Assembly (NCBI GenBank): GCA_009701885.1 | Contig: WLJH01000004.1 | Coordinates: forward strand, 1-64,000 | Length of the DNA: 64,000 nucleotides | Direction of reading: 5' to 3' | DNA from: Actinomycetota bacterium | GTDB lineage: Bacteria > Actinomycetota > Actinomycetes > Propionibacteriales > Nocardioidaceae | The notes under the pieces: model-generated | Database searches by the model: none | What the model was told of the DNA's origin: nothing | Seen by the model: only the letters and a program-made list of their open reading frames with translations | Made by a program: the position numbers and the translations under genes | In this document: one piece after another, positions 1 through 9,130 of the stretch | How the letters are laid out: each line of letters begins with the position of its first letter | Numbering within the stretch: the stretch's first letter is position 1

Positions 1-150
1 ACCGATGATCGCCGTCGCGAGCGGCACCAGGCGGGTGCGCTGGCAAGGCGCCGGCGCGAAGGCCTGCTGGGTGCCCGTCGAGCGTCGGCAACGCAGCCAG
101 GGCGCCCGCATGGTGTCGCGTAGCAGGCGAGGATCGGTGGATCTGGGCTG
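1..150. repeat. MITE-like dispersed repeat, copy 1 (left end cut by window)
   Basis: This stretch closely matches the element at 49440-49596: the first ~50 bases are almost identical, the middle has diverged, and the last ~50 bases again agree. The right terminal repeat ATCGGTGGATC is at 133-143, and the left arm is cut off so that only ACCGAT remains at 1-6. It holds no plausible gene. It lies about 10 bases beyond the stop codon of the DUF3592 gene, so on the minus strand it is the 3' flank of that gene, as copy 2 is for the GDPD gene. Confidence 0.8.
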
Positions 151-160
151 AGCCGCCGAC

Positions 161-622
161 TCACACGGCGTACTCGGTGATCGCCACGATGAGCGCCCAC
201 GCGACCGGCAGCGAGACCGCGAGCCCGAGCATGACGCGGGCCAGGCCCAGCTCCGTGGCCCCGGCGCCGCTCGTGTGGTCGACGTCGGCGAGCACGACCC
301 GGTCGGGGTGGCCGGGGTCGTAGCGCACCGCGACCCGCTCCCCCACCCGCGGCACGGGCGGCTGGGTTCCGGCCATGGTCTCCGCGGTCGCGGTGGTGCC
401 GTCCGGCAGCTCGAGCCGCACGAGGTGGAAGTAGATCGTGGCGGGCTCTCCCGCGACGGCGACGTCCTTGGGCCGGGCCTCGAGGACCTCGGCGGTGCCG
501 GCGACCGCGTGCTCGACGAACTGCGCGGCGATCCGCCGCTCGCGGGCGCCGCGCAGAGCCAGCAGCACCGAGACCACCAGCGCGAGCCCGGCGGCGCCGA
601 GCATGAGGATGCTCAGGACCAC
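161..622 (-). CDS. DUF3592-like membrane protein
   Basis: Predicted 153-residue protein with an N-terminal membrane segment (about residues 2-22), a soluble beta-rich middle with the pattern VGERVAVRYDPGHPDRVVL (about 90-112) and a second membrane segment near the C terminus (about 127-150). The middle resembles DUF3592 proteins, whose function is unknown. The GTG start lies one base after the adenosine deaminase stop, with GGGAGG inside the end of that gene as ribosome binding site, so the two are translationally coupled. A role in nucleoside salvage is suggested only by position. Confidence 0.65.
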   Translation of the reverse strand: MVLSILMLGAAGLALVVSVLLALRGARERRIAAQFVEHAVAGTAEVLEARPKDVAVAGEPATIYFHLVRLELPDGTTATAETMAGTQPPVPRVGERVAVRYDPGHPDRVVLADVDHTSGAGATELGLARVMLGLAVSLPVAWALIVAITEYAV

Positions 623-623
623 G

Positions 624-1718
624 TCAGCCTCCCAGCGCCGCGTACCCGGGCTTGATGACCTCGTCGATCAGCGCGAGCCGCTCGTCGAAGGGCAGGAACG
701 CCGACTTCATGGCGTTGACGGTGAACCACCGCAGGTCGTGCGCGCCGTAGCCGAAGGCCTGCACCAGCGACCACATCTCGTCGGTCATCGAGGTGCGGCT
801 CATCAACCGGTTGTCGGTGTTGACGGTGATCCGGAAGCGCAGCGACTTCAGCAGCCCGATCGGGTGCTCGGCGATCGAGGTGGCCGCGCCGGTCTGCACG
901 TTGGAGGCGGGGCACATCTCCAGCGGGATCCGCTTGTCCCGCACGTACGCCGCCAGCCGGCCCAGCTCGACGCTGCCGTCGTCGTGGACGGTGATGTCGT
1001 CCACGATCCGCACGCCGTGGCCCAGCCGGTCGGCCCCGCACCACTGGATCGCCTGCCAGATCGACGGCAGCCCGAAGCCCTCGCCAGCGTGGATGGTGAA
1101 GTGCGAGTTCTCGCGCTGGAGGTACTCGAAGGCGTCCAGGTGCCGGGTCGGGGGGTAGCCCGCCTCCGCACCGGCGATGTCGAAGCCGACCACACCGCGG
1201 TCTCGCCAGGCCACGACCAGCTCGGCGATCTCCATCGAGCGGGCCTGGTGCCGCATGGCGGTCAGGAGCTGGCGCACGACGATCCGCCCTCCCGCTGCCT
1301 CCTCGCCCTGCGCGAAGCCCTCGGCCACGGCGGCGACGACCTCGTCGAGGGAGAGCCCCTGCTCCACGTGCTGCTCCGGGGCGTAGCGCACCTCGGCGTA
1401 CACGACCCCGTCGGCGGCGAGGTCCTCGACGCACTCGCGCGCCACCCGCACCAGCGCCTCGCGGGTCTGCATCACCGCGACGGTGTGGGAGAAGGTCTCC
1501 AGGTAGCGCTCCAGCGAGCCGGAGTCGGCCGACTCGGCGAACCACGTCGCCAGCGAGTCCGCGTCGCCGGCCGGGAGCTCGTGCCCACAGTCAGCGGCCA
1601 GCTCCAGGATCGTCGCGGGCCGCAGGCCGCCGTCCAGGTGGTCGTGGAGCAACACCTTGGGCGCCGCCCGGACCTCGTCTCGGGAGAGGGCGGTAGGTTG
1701 CTCCGGCGTGGCGCTCAT
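624..1718 (-). CDS. add: Adenosine deaminase
   Basis: Predicted 364-residue metal-dependent hydrolase that converts adenosine or deoxyadenosine to inosine or deoxyinosine in purine salvage. Visible motifs are the N-terminal zinc-binding HDHLDGG (about residue 25), the catalytic HAGEGFG in the middle, and [14 protein letters not shown] near the C terminus, where the last metal-binding Asp sits. Length and motif order fit bacterial adenosine deaminases. I chose the ATG at 1718, which gives the family's normal N terminus; longer in-frame starts would run through the divergent MaoC gene. Only 52 bases separate the two starts, so both promoters are squeezed into that gap. DUF3592 follows one base downstream. 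Confidence 0.95.
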   Translation of the reverse strand: MSATPEQPTALSRDEVRAAPKVLLHDHLDGGLRPATILELAADCGHELPAGDADSLATWFAESADSGSLERYLETFSHTVAVMQTREALVRVARECVEDLAADGVVYAEVRYAPEQHVEQGLSLDEVVAAVAEGFAQGEEAAGGRIVVRQLLTAMRHQARSMEIAELVVAWRDRGVVGFDIAGAEAGYPPTRHLDAFEYLQRENSHFTIHAGEGFGLPSIWQAIQWCGADRLGHGVRIVDDITVHDDGSVELGRLAAYVRDKRIPLEMCPASNVQTGAATSIAEHPIGLLKSLRFRITVNTDNRLMSRTSMTDEMWSLVQAFGYGAHDLRWFTVNAMKSAFLPFDERLALIDEVIKPGYAALGG

Positions 1719-1770
1719 GGCGCCATCCAACCACCCGGCACACCCCACCCCCACGACAGGAGAGCCCCAG

Positions 1771-2226
1771 ATGCGCGTGTTCACCAGCCTCGACGAGGTC
1801 GCTGCCGCAGCCGGCGAGGACATCGGCGTCTCGGAGTGGGTCGAGATCACCCAGGAGCGGGTCGACACCTTCGCCGACGCCACCGACGACCACCAGTGGA
1901 TCCACGTGGACGCCGAGAAGGCGGCCGCAGGTCCCTTCGGCGGCACGATCGCGCACGGCTACCTCACGCTCTCGCTCGTCCCGTGGCTGGGCAGCAAGGT
2001 CTTCGACCTGGCCACCCCGGGGGCGAAGCTGAACTACGGCATCAACAAGGTGCGCTTCCCGAACCCCGTCCGGGTCGGCAAGCGCATCCGCGCCCACGTC
2101 GGCATCGGCGAGGTGGTCGACATCCCCGCGGGCAAGCAGATGACGCTGCGCTACACGATCGAGATCGAGGACGAGGCCAAGCCGGCCTGCGTCGCCGAGA
2201 CGGTCGTGCTGCTCCTCGACGCCTGA
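1771..2226 (+). CDS. MaoC-like (R)-specific enoyl-CoA hydratase
   Basis: Predicted 151-residue single hot-dog-fold protein. The hydratase signature is clear: an Asp at FADATDD (about 40-46), then HQWIHVD and [16 protein letters not shown] (about 62-77), which hold the catalytic Asp/His pair and the substrate loop. Proteins of this type hydrate short or medium enoyl-CoA thioesters, and actinobacteria encode many of them. ATG 1771 has AGGAGAG seven bases upstream. The gene is convergent with deoA (4-base gap) and divergent from add, so it is an isolated lipid-type gene inside a nucleoside locus. The exact substrate cannot be read from sequence. Confidence 0.88.
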   Translation: MRVFTSLDEVAAAAGEDIGVSEWVEITQERVDTFADATDDHQWIHVDAEKAAAGPFGGTIAHGYLTLSLVPWLGSKVFDLATPGAKLNYGINKVRFPNPVRVGKRIRAHVGIGEVVDIPAGKQMTLRYTIEIEDEAKPACVAETVVLLLDA

Positions 2227-2230
2227 CGGG

Positions 2231-3517
2231 TCAGTCGATCCGCTCGAGCACGATCGAGGACGGCTCGTACGCCGTGCCGGCCGGCTCCACGTCGTACCCG
2301 CCCTCGAGGCTGGCCAGCGCCCGCTCGAAGCGCGCGGGCTCGTCGGTGAGCAGGGTGAACAGCGGCTGCCCCTCGGTGACCTCGTCCCCGGGGCGGGCGT
2401 GCCACACGACGCCGGCGCCGGCCTGCACGGGGTCCTCCTTGCGGGCGCGGCCAGCGCCGAGCCGCCAGGCGGCCATGCCGACAGCCATCGCGTCGAGCCG
2501 GGTCAGCACCCCGGTGGCCGGCGCGGAGACGACGTGGGACTCCTTCGCCTCCGGCAGCGCCGCGTCGGGGTCGCCACCCTGCGCGCGGATCATCGCCTTC
2601 CACGCGTCCATCGCCGAGCCGTCGGCGAGCTTGTCGGCGGGGTCCACGCCGTCGACCCCCGCACCGGCGAGCATCTCGCGGGCCAGGGCGACGGTGAGCT
2701 CGACGACGTCGGCAGGACCGCCGCCGGCCAGCACCTCGACCGACTCCGCCACCTCGATGGCGTTGCCGGCGGTGAGGCCGAGCGGGGTGGACATGTCGGT
2801 GAGCAGGGCGGTGGTGCGCACGCCGGCGTCGGTGCCCAGCGCGACCATCGTGCGCGCGAGCTCGCGGGCCCGGTCGAGGTCCTTCATGAAGGCGCCCGTG
2901 CCGACCTTTACGTCCAGCACCAGGGCGCCGGTGCCCTCGGCGATCTTCTTGCTCATGATGGAGGAGGCGATGAGCGGGATCGCCTCGACGGTGCCGGTGA
3001 CGTCGCGCAGCGCGTAGAGCTTCTTGTCCGCCGGGGCCAGGCCGTCCCCTGCGGCGCAGATGACCGCGCCGACCTCCTCGAGCTGGCGCATCATCTCCTC
3101 GTTGGAGAGCGCCGCCCGCCAGCCGGGGATGGCCTCGAGCTTGTCGAGCGTGCCGCCGGTGTGGCCCAGGCCGCGGCCCGAGAGCTGCGGCACCGCGACG
3201 CCGCAGGCAGCGACGAGCGGCGCGAGCGGCAGGGTGATCTTGTCGCCCACGCCCCCGGTGGAGTGCTTGTCTGCGGTCGGGCGCGACAGCGCGGAGAAGT
3301 CCATCCGCTCCCCCGAGGCGATCATCGCGGCGGTCCAGCGGGCGATCTCGCGCTGCTCCATGCCGTTGAGCAGGATCGCCATCGCGAGCGAGGACATCTG
3401 TTCGTCGGCGACGTCGCCGCGGGTGTAGGCGTCGACCACCCAGTCGATCTGGCTGTCGCTCAGGCTCCCGCCGTCCCGCTTGGTGGTGATGACCTCGACC
3501 GCGTCGTGCGTGCTCAT
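2231..3517 (-). CDS. deoA: Thymidine phosphorylase
   Basis: Predicted 428-residue enzyme that splits thymidine or deoxyuridine with phosphate to the base plus deoxyribose 1-phosphate. The N-terminal helical domain is followed by KHSTGGVGDK (phosphate loop, about residue 82) and the pyrimidine-nucleoside phosphorylase signature SGRGLGHTGGTLDKLE (about 113-128); the C-terminal domain contains HARPGDEV. Length is typical. ATG 3517 overlaps the P450 stop by four bases (ATGA), making deoA the last gene of the minus-strand nucleoside operon that starts with the BMP lipoprotein. It ends 4 bases from the convergent MaoC gene. Confidence 0.95.
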   Translation of the reverse strand: MSTHDAVEVITTKRDGGSLSDSQIDWVVDAYTRGDVADEQMSSLAMAILLNGMEQREIARWTAAMIASGERMDFSALSRPTADKHSTGGVGDKITLPLAPLVAACGVAVPQLSGRGLGHTGGTLDKLEAIPGWRAALSNEEMMRQLEEVGAVICAAGDGLAPADKKLYALRDVTGTVEAIPLIASSIMSKKIAEGTGALVLDVKVGTGAFMKDLDRARELARTMVALGTDAGVRTTALLTDMSTPLGLTAGNAIEVAESVEVLAGGGPADVVELTVALAREMLAGAGVDGVDPADKLADGSAMDAWKAMIRAQGGDPDAALPEAKESHVVSAPATGVLTRLDAMAVGMAAWRLGAGRARKEDPVQAGAGVVWHARPGDEVTEGQPLFTLLTDEPARFERALASLEGGYDVEPAGTAYEPSSIVLERID

Positions 3518-4698
3518 GACTCCCTCTCCCCGTGTGGCTCGTCCCTCACCGGCACCCGGTGGTGCCCTCGCAGCACGAACGTGCCGCGGCTCTCCGGCTC
3601 CCCCGCCAGCGCCAGCCCCGGGAAGCGCTCCCACAGCAGCGCGACCGACTCCGCCAGCTCCATCCGGGCCAGCGGCGCACCCAGGCAGAAGTGCACGCCG
3701 ACCCCGAACGCCAGGTGCGGGTTGGGCGAGCGGTCCACCACGAGCTCGTCGGGCCGCTCGAAGACCGCGGGGTCGCGGTTGGCGGCGCCCAGCAGCGCGC
3801 TGACCTTCTGGCCCGGCTCGACCAGCACCCCGCCGGGCAGCTCGACCGGCTCGGTGGCGGTGCGCTCGAAGAGCTGGAGGGCTGAGTCGAAACGCAGCAT
3901 CTCCTCCACGCACGCGGGCACGTCCACACCAGGGCGCAGGCCCCGCCGCAGCATCGCGACCAGGCCGTTGCCGAAGACGTTGACCGAGGCCTCGTGACCG
4001 GCGTTGAGCAGCAGCACCACCGCAGCCACGACCTCGTCGTCGGACAGCTCGGTGGCCGCCAGGTCGGTGACCAGGTCGTCTGCGGGGGTGCGGCGTCGTA
4101 CGGCGACCAGGTCGCGCACCAGCGCCGCGAAGTCCTCCGACGCGCGCACCGCGGCGTCGACGACGGCCTCGGAGGGGCGCGGCTCGTACATCCGCACGAT
4201 CGCCTGCGACCAGTCGCGCAGGTCCCCGGCGTGGCTGGCCGGCACGCCCAGCAGCTCGGCGATGACCAGAACGGGCAGCGGCTCGGCGTAGGCCGCCACG
4301 ACGTCGAAGCCCTCCGCGCCCGAGACCTCCGCGAGGAGCCCGGAGGCGAGCTCGCGCACCCGCGGCCGCAACCGCTCCACGTGCCCGCGACTGAAGGCCG
4401 AGGCCACGGGACGCCGCAGCCGGGTGTGCTCCGGCGGCTCGTTCTCCATCATCTGGTTGCGGTGCAACAGGTTGAACGGCTCCAGGCGCTGCGCCGGCTC
4501 CCGGTCGGTCCACAGCCGACCCAGGCGCCGGTCGCGCTGCACGGCCGAGACCGCGGCGTGGCTGAAGGTCAGGAAGGACCCGGACTGCTCGTGCCAGGCC
4601 ACCGCGTGCTCGGCGCGCTCACGCGCGAAGAACGGGTAGGGGTCGGCGACGACTGCCGGGTCGGTCAGGTCAAGCGAGGTCGTCGGGGCCGAAGGCAT
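3514..4698 (-). CDS. Cytochrome P450
   Basis: Predicted 394-residue soluble bacterial class I P450. The I-helix motif AGHEAS, the ExxR motif in EEMLRFDS and the haem loop FGVGVHFCLGAPLAR, with its Cys thiolate, are all intact, so it should be active given a ferredoxin and reductase, neither of which is adjacent. It overlaps cdd by 29 bases and deoA by 4, so it is firmly embedded in the nucleoside salvage operon. The CYP family and substrate are not recognisable by eye. A nucleoside-derived substrate or simple co-transcription are both possible. Confidence 0.93.
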   Translation of the reverse strand: MPSAPTTSLDLTDPAVVADPYPFFARERAEHAVAWHEQSGSFLTFSHAAVSAVQRDRRLGRLWTDREPAQRLEPFNLLHRNQMMENEPPEHTRLRRPVASAFSRGHVERLRPRVRELASGLLAEVSGAEGFDVVAAYAEPLPVLVIAELLGVPASHAGDLRDWSQAIVRMYEPRPSEAVVDAAVRASEDFAALVRDLVAVRRRTPADDLVTDLAATELSDDEVVAAVVLLLNAGHEASVNVFGNGLVAMLRRGLRPGVDVPACVEEMLRFDSALQLFERTATEPVELPGGVLVEPGQKVSALLGAANRDPAVFERPDELVVDRSPNPHLAFGVGVHFCLGAPLARMELAESVALLWERFPGLALAGEPESRGTFVLRGHHRVPVRDEPHGERES

Positions 4699-5089
4699 CC
4701 GGCAGCACCTCGCTCATCCGCCGCAGGCCGGACACGGTCATGATCTCCATGTCCGCGCCGCCGTTCTCCCAGAGCAGCTGGCGGCAGCGTCCGCAGGGCA
4801 TCACGACGACCGGGTCGGTGCCGACCTTGCCGCCCACGCACACGAAGTGCGTGAGCCGTCCGCCGCCCTCGATGTGCAGCCGGCTGACCAGCCCGCACTC
4901 GGCGCACAGCGCCACGCCGTACGCCGCGTTCTCGACGTTGCAGCCGGTGACCAGACGCCCGTCGTCGACGATCGCGGCCGCACCGACGGCGAAGGAGGAG
5001 TACGGCGCGTAGGCGCGCCGCGACGCCTCGACGGCGTGGGCGGTGAGGGCGTCCCAGTCGAAGGTCTCGTCGGGGGCCACCGGGCTCAC
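4670..5089 (-). CDS. cdd: Cytidine deaminase
   Basis: Predicted 139-residue small homotetrameric-type cytidine deaminase, converting (deoxy)cytidine to (deoxy)uridine. The zinc site is visible as the CAE motif in YGVALCAECGLV and the PCGRC motif in VVMPCGRCRQLLWE, together with the substrate-binding NVENAAYG. GTG 5089 overlaps the preceding permease stop by four bases (GTGA), and the N terminus then matches the family; an upstream start would read through the permease gene in another frame. It acts on nucleosides delivered by the ABC transporter encoded directly upstream. Confidence 0.95.
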   Translation of the reverse strand: MSPVAPDETFDWDALTAHAVEASRRAYAPYSSFAVGAAAIVDDGRLVTGCNVENAAYGVALCAECGLVSRLHIEGGGRLTHFVCVGGKVGTDPVVVMPCGRCRQLLWENGGADMEIMTVSGLRRMSEVLPDAFGPDDLA

Positions 5090-6345
5090 CCGGCACTCCC
5101 CTTGCGGTAGACCTGTCCGTCGGCCGCGGGCATGCGTAGTCGTTGCGAGGCGAAGGCCAGGACCAGCAGCGTCACGACGTACGGCGTGATGTTGACGAAG
5201 TCGCCGGGCACGACATCGATCGCGGCGTAGACCGCGATGAGCGCGGCAGCGGCCACGAGGATGCCGACGGCCAGCGGGACCTGCTTGCGGTAGAGCTGAT
5301 AGCCGGCCAGGCCGATCGCGAGCACCGCGACCGCCAGCAGCAGGGCGTGCACCGAGGTGCCTCCCTGGCGCAGGCCCAGGGTCTGGGTGTAGCCGAAGAG
5401 GCCGGAGCCGGCCAGCAGGCCGCCCGGGCGCCAGTTGCCGAAGATCATCGCGGCGAGGCCGATGTAGCCGCGGCCGCCGGTCTGGCCGTCGCGGTAATTC
5501 GACGAGGCCACCATCGCCAGGAAGCCGCCGGCGAGGCCGGCCAGGGCGCCGGAGATGAGCACCGCGATGAACTTGTAGCGCAGCACCGCCACACCAAGGG
5601 ACTCGGCGGCCGAGGGGCTCTCGCCGGTCGAGCGCAGGCGCAGGCCGAAAGAGGTGCGCCACAGCCCCCAGTAGGTGACGAAGAGCAGCAGGAAGGCGAT
5701 CACCACGAGCCAGGACAGGTTGGTGACCAGGGCCCGGGCCACCGCGGCAACCTCGGAGACGAAGAAGATGTCCTGCTCCTCGACCTCACCGAGGGCGTCG
5801 CTGAGCGGGCCGATCGTGATCGAGCCGACGTTGGGCAGCTTCGGGGACTGGGTCGCACCGCCGCCGGGCAGGCCCACGAAGGTCAGCGAGGCGAGGTACT
5901 GCACCGCGCCGACGGCGATGATGTTGATCGCGACGCCGGAGATGATGTGGTCGACGCCGAAGACGACGGTGGCGGTGGCGTGGATGAGGCCGCCGATCAT
6001 GCCGAGCAGCAGGGCGCCGGCGACACCGGCCCAGGCGCCGTAGTGGTAGGCGAAGTAGCCCGCACCGAAGGTGCCGAGGACCATCATGCCCTCGAGGCCG
6101 ATGTTGACCACGCCTGCTCGCTCGGACCACAGGCCGCCGAGACCGGCGAGCATGATCGGGACGAGCGCGATCAGCGTGGCGCGGACGGTGCCAGACGAGG
6201 CGATGTCGTCGGCGCCGGTCACGACCCGCAGGGTCGAGATGGCGAGCATGACCAGCACCGCGGCAGCCAGCCACCACAGGCGGGGCAGCCGACGCTTGCG
6301 GGCGGTCCCGGGCGCGGGGGGCGTGGGGTGGGTCGCGACGCTCAT
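5086..6345 (-). CDS. Nucleoside ABC transporter permease (second of pair)
   Basis: Predicted 419-residue polytopic membrane protein of the branched-chain amino acid/nucleoside (BPD_transp_2) permease family. It has an N-terminal cytoplasmic tail with RKRRLPR, then about ten hydrophobic segments. The cytoplasmic loop FGLRLRSTGESPSAAESLGV is the expected coupling loop to the ATPase, and NIGLEGMMVLGTFGAGYFAYH is typical of NupC/YufQ-like subunits. ATG 6345 overlaps the first permease by four bases and the 3' end overlaps cdd by four. With the partner permease it would form the channel for nucleosides bound by the BMP lipoprotein. Confidence 0.93.
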   Translation of the reverse strand: MSVATHPTPPAPGTARKRRLPRLWWLAAAVLVMLAISTLRVVTGADDIASSGTVRATLIALVPIMLAGLGGLWSERAGVVNIGLEGMMVLGTFGAGYFAYHYGAWAGVAGALLLGMIGGLIHATATVVFGVDHIISGVAINIIAVGAVQYLASLTFVGLPGGGATQSPKLPNVGSITIGPLSDALGEVEEQDIFFVSEVAAVARALVTNLSWLVVIAFLLLFVTYWGLWRTSFGLRLRSTGESPSAAESLGVAVLRYKFIAVLISGALAGLAGGFLAMVASSNYRDGQTGGRGYIGLAAMIFGNWRPGGLLAGSGLFGYTQTLGLRQGGTSVHALLLAVAVLAIGLAGYQLYRKQVPLAVGILVAAAALIAVYAAIDVVPGDFVNITPYVVTLLVLAFASQRLRMPAADGQVYRKGSAG

Positions 6346-7439
6346 GCGCGGGCCTCCTGTCGGTCTGCCTCGAGGGCTCGGGCCACGGCGTGCTGCTCGA
6401 GGCGCACGCCGTAGCGGCGCACCACCTCGTAGGAGATGACCACCGTGAGGACGATGACGCCCTGGGTGATGGCCACGATGTCCGGCGAGACGCCCACCAG
6501 GATCTGCAGCGGGTTGGACTGCTCGTCGAGGTAGGCGAAGAGCAGCGCGCCGATGGCGATGCCGATCGGGTGGTTGCGGCCCAGCAGGGCGATCGCGATG
6601 CCCGCGAAGCCCAGGCCGGACTGGAAGGTCGAGCCGTAGCTGTAGGAGTCGCCGAAGAGCAGCGGCAGGCCCACGAGGCCGGCGACCGCGCCGGAGATCA
6701 GCATTGCGACGACGGTCATCTTCGTCACCGAGATGCCGCTGGCCACCGCGGCGGTGGTCGAGCGTCCGGTGGCCCGCAGGTCGAAGCCGAAGCGGGTGCG
6801 GTTGAGCACGAACCAGTAGACGAAGCCCGCCAGGGCGGCCAGGAAGATGAAGCCGTAGACCTCGGTCGGGCCGTCACCGATGCTGAAGCCCGGGATCCGC
6901 GAGCCCTCGGGGATCTCCTTGGTGCCGATGTCGTTGCTGCCCTCCTCGCGCACCGCGACCCGGCGCAGGAAGTAGGCCACGAGACCGGTGGCGATGAAGT
7001 TCAGCATGATCGTGGAGATGACCTCGCTGACGCCGCGGCGGGCGCGCAGCACGCCGGCGATGCCGGCCCAGGCCGCGCCAGCGAGCATCGCGGCGAGGAT
7101 CGCCAGGACGGTGTTGGCGGCACCGGGCAGCCACGCCTCGCCGGCGACGACGGCGGCCACGAAGGCCGCGACGCGGTACTGCCCGTCGACACCGATGTTG
7201 AACAGGTTCATCCGGAAGCCCACCGCCACGGCCAGGCCGGAGAGGTAGAGCACGGTGGCGTTGTTGAGGATGTTGGCGATGTTGCGCTCCTCGGGGACCC
7301 CGAGGATCGTCGACCAGACCTCCCCGACCGGGTCCCCGGCCACGACCAGCACCAGGCTGGTGATGAGGAAGGCGAGCAGCAGCGCGAGCACCGGGGCGGC
7401 CAGCCCCAGGCCCAGCTTCACCAGACGTGGGTCCTTCAC
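6342..7439 (-). CDS. Nucleoside ABC transporter permease (first of pair)
   Basis: Predicted 365-residue membrane permease (NupB/YufP-like) with about eight to ten hydrophobic segments. NIGVDGQYRVAAFVAAVVAG corresponds to the NIGxEGQ motif of the family, and FDLRATGRSTTAAVASGI is the coupling loop. The GTG start at 7439 overlaps the ATPase stop by four bases (GTGA) and gives an N terminus (VKDPRLVKLGLG) that leads directly into the first membrane helix. Longer upstream starts would encode a hydrophilic Arg-rich shadow extension and were rejected. It works with the other permease and the ATPase. Confidence 0.93.
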   Translation of the reverse strand: MKDPRLVKLGLGLAAPVLALLLAFLITSLVLVVAGDPVGEVWSTILGVPEERNIANILNNATVLYLSGLAVAVGFRMNLFNIGVDGQYRVAAFVAAVVAGEAWLPGAANTVLAILAAMLAGAAWAGIAGVLRARRGVSEVISTIMLNFIATGLVAYFLRRVAVREEGSNDIGTKEIPEGSRIPGFSIGDGPTEVYGFIFLAALAGFVYWFVLNRTRFGFDLRATGRSTTAAVASGISVTKMTVVAMLISGAVAGLVGLPLLFGDSYSYGSTFQSGLGFAGIAIALLGRNHPIGIAIGALLFAYLDEQSNPLQILVGVSPDIVAITQGVIVLTVVISYEVVRRYGVRLEQHAVARALEADRQEARA

Positions 7440-8962
7440 ACGGCACCTCCTGCACCGGTCATGGCCGAGCCGAGCTGCTCGGGCGTCACGTGCGAGGGGT
7501 CGAACGAGCCGACCATCCGCCCGCGCAGGATGACCTCGATCCGGTCGGACAGGCCGATCAGCTCGTCGAGGTCGGCCGAGATCAGGAGCACGGCCAGACC
7601 CGCGCGACGCGCGTCCTTGATGTGGCCCCAGATGGCGGCCTGGGCGCCGACGTCGACACCGCGCGTGGGGTGGGCGGCGATCAGCAGGATCGGCTCGCCG
7701 CTCATCTCGCGACCCACGATCAGCTTCTGCTGGTTGCCGCCGGACAGGGCACGGGCGAGCGTGTCGACACCGGGGGTGCGCACGTCGTAGTCGGCGACGA
7801 TCCGCTCGGTGTCGGCCCGAGCGGCCTTGCGGTCGATCAGCCCGAGGCGGGCCCAGGGCTTGCGGGTCTGGTGGCCCAGGACGCGGTTCTCCCACAGGGG
7901 CGCGTCGAGCAGCAGCCCGTGGCGGTGCCGGTCCTCGGGGATGTAGCCGATGCCGGCCTCGCGCCGGCGGCGGGTGGAGAGCTGGTCCAGGTCGACGCCG
8001 GCCAGCCGGATGCTGCCGGTGGCGCCCGGGCGCATGCCCATGATCGCCTCGACGAGCTCGGCCTGGCCGTTGCCCTCGACGCCGGCGATGCCCAGGACCT
8101 CGCCCGCGTGGATGTCGAAGGAGATCGCGTCGAGCAGGGGCCGGCCCTGCCCGGGACCCTCGGCGCCGGGCAGCGAGAGGTCGGCGACGTGCAGGGTCAC
8201 CCGGTCGGTGACGGTCGAGGACTCCGTGGAGGGGCTGGGCAGCTCCGAGCCGACCATGAGCTCGGCCAGCTGCCGCGAGGTGACCCCGGCCGGGTCGACG
8301 GTCGCGACCGTCGTACCGCGGCGGATGACGGTGATCTCGTCGGCGACCGAGAGCACCTCGTCGAGCTTGTGGGAGATGAAGATGACCGAGAGGCCCTCGG
8401 CCTTGAGCTCGCGCAGGTTGCCGAAGAGCTCGTCGACCTCCTGGGGCACCAGGACCGCGGTGGGCTCGTCGAGGATGACGACCTTCGCCCCGCGGTAGAG
8501 GACCTTGAGGATCTCCACGCGCTGCCGGGCACCGACGCCGAGGTCCTCGACGAGGCGGTCGGGCTCGATGCCCAGGCCGTAGGCGTCGGAGATGCGCGTG
8601 ATCTCGGCACGGGCTGCTGCACCGATGCCGTGCAGCTTCTCCGCGCCCAGGACGACGTTCTCGAGGACGGTGAAGTTGTCGGCCAGCTGGAAGTGCTGGA
8701 AGACCATGCCGACGCCGTGGCGGATCGCGTCCGCGGGCGAGGACAGGGAGACCTGCTCCCCGGCGATCTCGATGGTGCCCGAGTCGGGCGCCTGGACGCC
8801 GTACAAGATCTTCATCAGCGTCGACTTGCCGGCGCCGTTCTCACCGACGATCGCGTGGATCGTCCCGCGAGCGACGTCGATGTTGATGTCGTCGTTCGCG
8901 ATGACGCCCGGGAACCGTTTGCCGATCCCCCGCAGGCGCACCGCAGGTGCGACGTCTGGCAC
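7436..8962 (-). CDS. Nucleoside ABC transporter ATP-binding protein (two nucleotide-binding domains)
   Basis: Predicted 508-residue ATPase with tandem ABC domains. Domain 1 has Walker A GENGAGKST (about residue 40), a signature-like VGARQRVEIL and Walker B VVILDEPTAVL. Domain 2 has a degenerate Walker A (GVEGNGQAEL), an intact signature LSGGNQQKLIVGRE and AAHPTRGVD at the Walker B position. This asymmetry is typical of RbsA/NupA-type ATPases. I chose GTG 8962 because GGAAGGGG sits 5 bases upstream and the protein then starts at the family's usual point; a longer frame to 9067 would run through the hairpin at 9058-9094. Confidence 0.93.
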   Translation of the reverse strand: MPDVAPAVRLRGIGKRFPGVIANDDINIDVARGTIHAIVGENGAGKSTLMKILYGVQAPDSGTIEIAGEQVSLSSPADAIRHGVGMVFQHFQLADNFTVLENVVLGAEKLHGIGAAARAEITRISDAYGLGIEPDRLVEDLGVGARQRVEILKVLYRGAKVVILDEPTAVLVPQEVDELFGNLRELKAEGLSVIFISHKLDEVLSVADEITVIRRGTTVATVDPAGVTSRQLAELMVGSELPSPSTESSTVTDRVTLHVADLSLPGAEGPGQGRPLLDAISFDIHAGEVLGIAGVEGNGQAELVEAIMGMRPGATGSIRLAGVDLDQLSTRRRREAGIGYIPEDRHRHGLLLDAPLWENRVLGHQTRKPWARLGLIDRKAARADTERIVADYDVRTPGVDTLARALSGGNQQKLIVGREMSGEPILLIAAHPTRGVDVGAQAAIWGHIKDARRAGLAVLLISADLDELIGLSDRIEVILRGRMVGSFDPSHVTPEQLGSAMTGAGGAV

Positions 8963-9057
8963 GAGAGCCCCTTCCGGTCCCCGAGGACGAGTGAGTGGCG
9001 CGGACCCTCTCCGCACCGACGAGCACGCTATCCGACACCCCTGTCGGGGTGGGAAGC

Positions 9058-9094
9058 CGCAGGCCACGTCCGCTGCGTGCGGACGTGGCCTGCG
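9058..9094 (-). terminator. Hairpin between BMP gene and ABC ATPase gene
   Basis: A perfect 15-bp stem (9058-9072 with 9080-9094) encloses a 7-base loop, without a T-run. It lies between the BMP lipoprotein gene and the rest of its operon. Such intergenic hairpins commonly give partial termination or 3' protection so that the binding protein is made in excess over the membrane subunits; that role is inferred. Confidence 0.75.
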
Positions 9095-9130
9095 GGCCGT
9101 GCGAGGTGACGCTGCGTCACCGACGGGGGG

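Noticed and set aside
438-3017. Very long reading frames opposite real genes (for example 438-3017 and 12594-15155 on the plus strand)
   Set aside because: In this high-GC sequence antisense frames stay open by codon bias. Their predicted proteins are Arg/Gly/His-rich with no domains, while the minus-strand frames encode well-known enzymes.
8963-9067. N-terminal extension of the ABC ATPase to 9067
   Set aside because: The extension runs through a perfect hairpin, has no family similarity, and a good ribosome binding site precedes GTG 8962.
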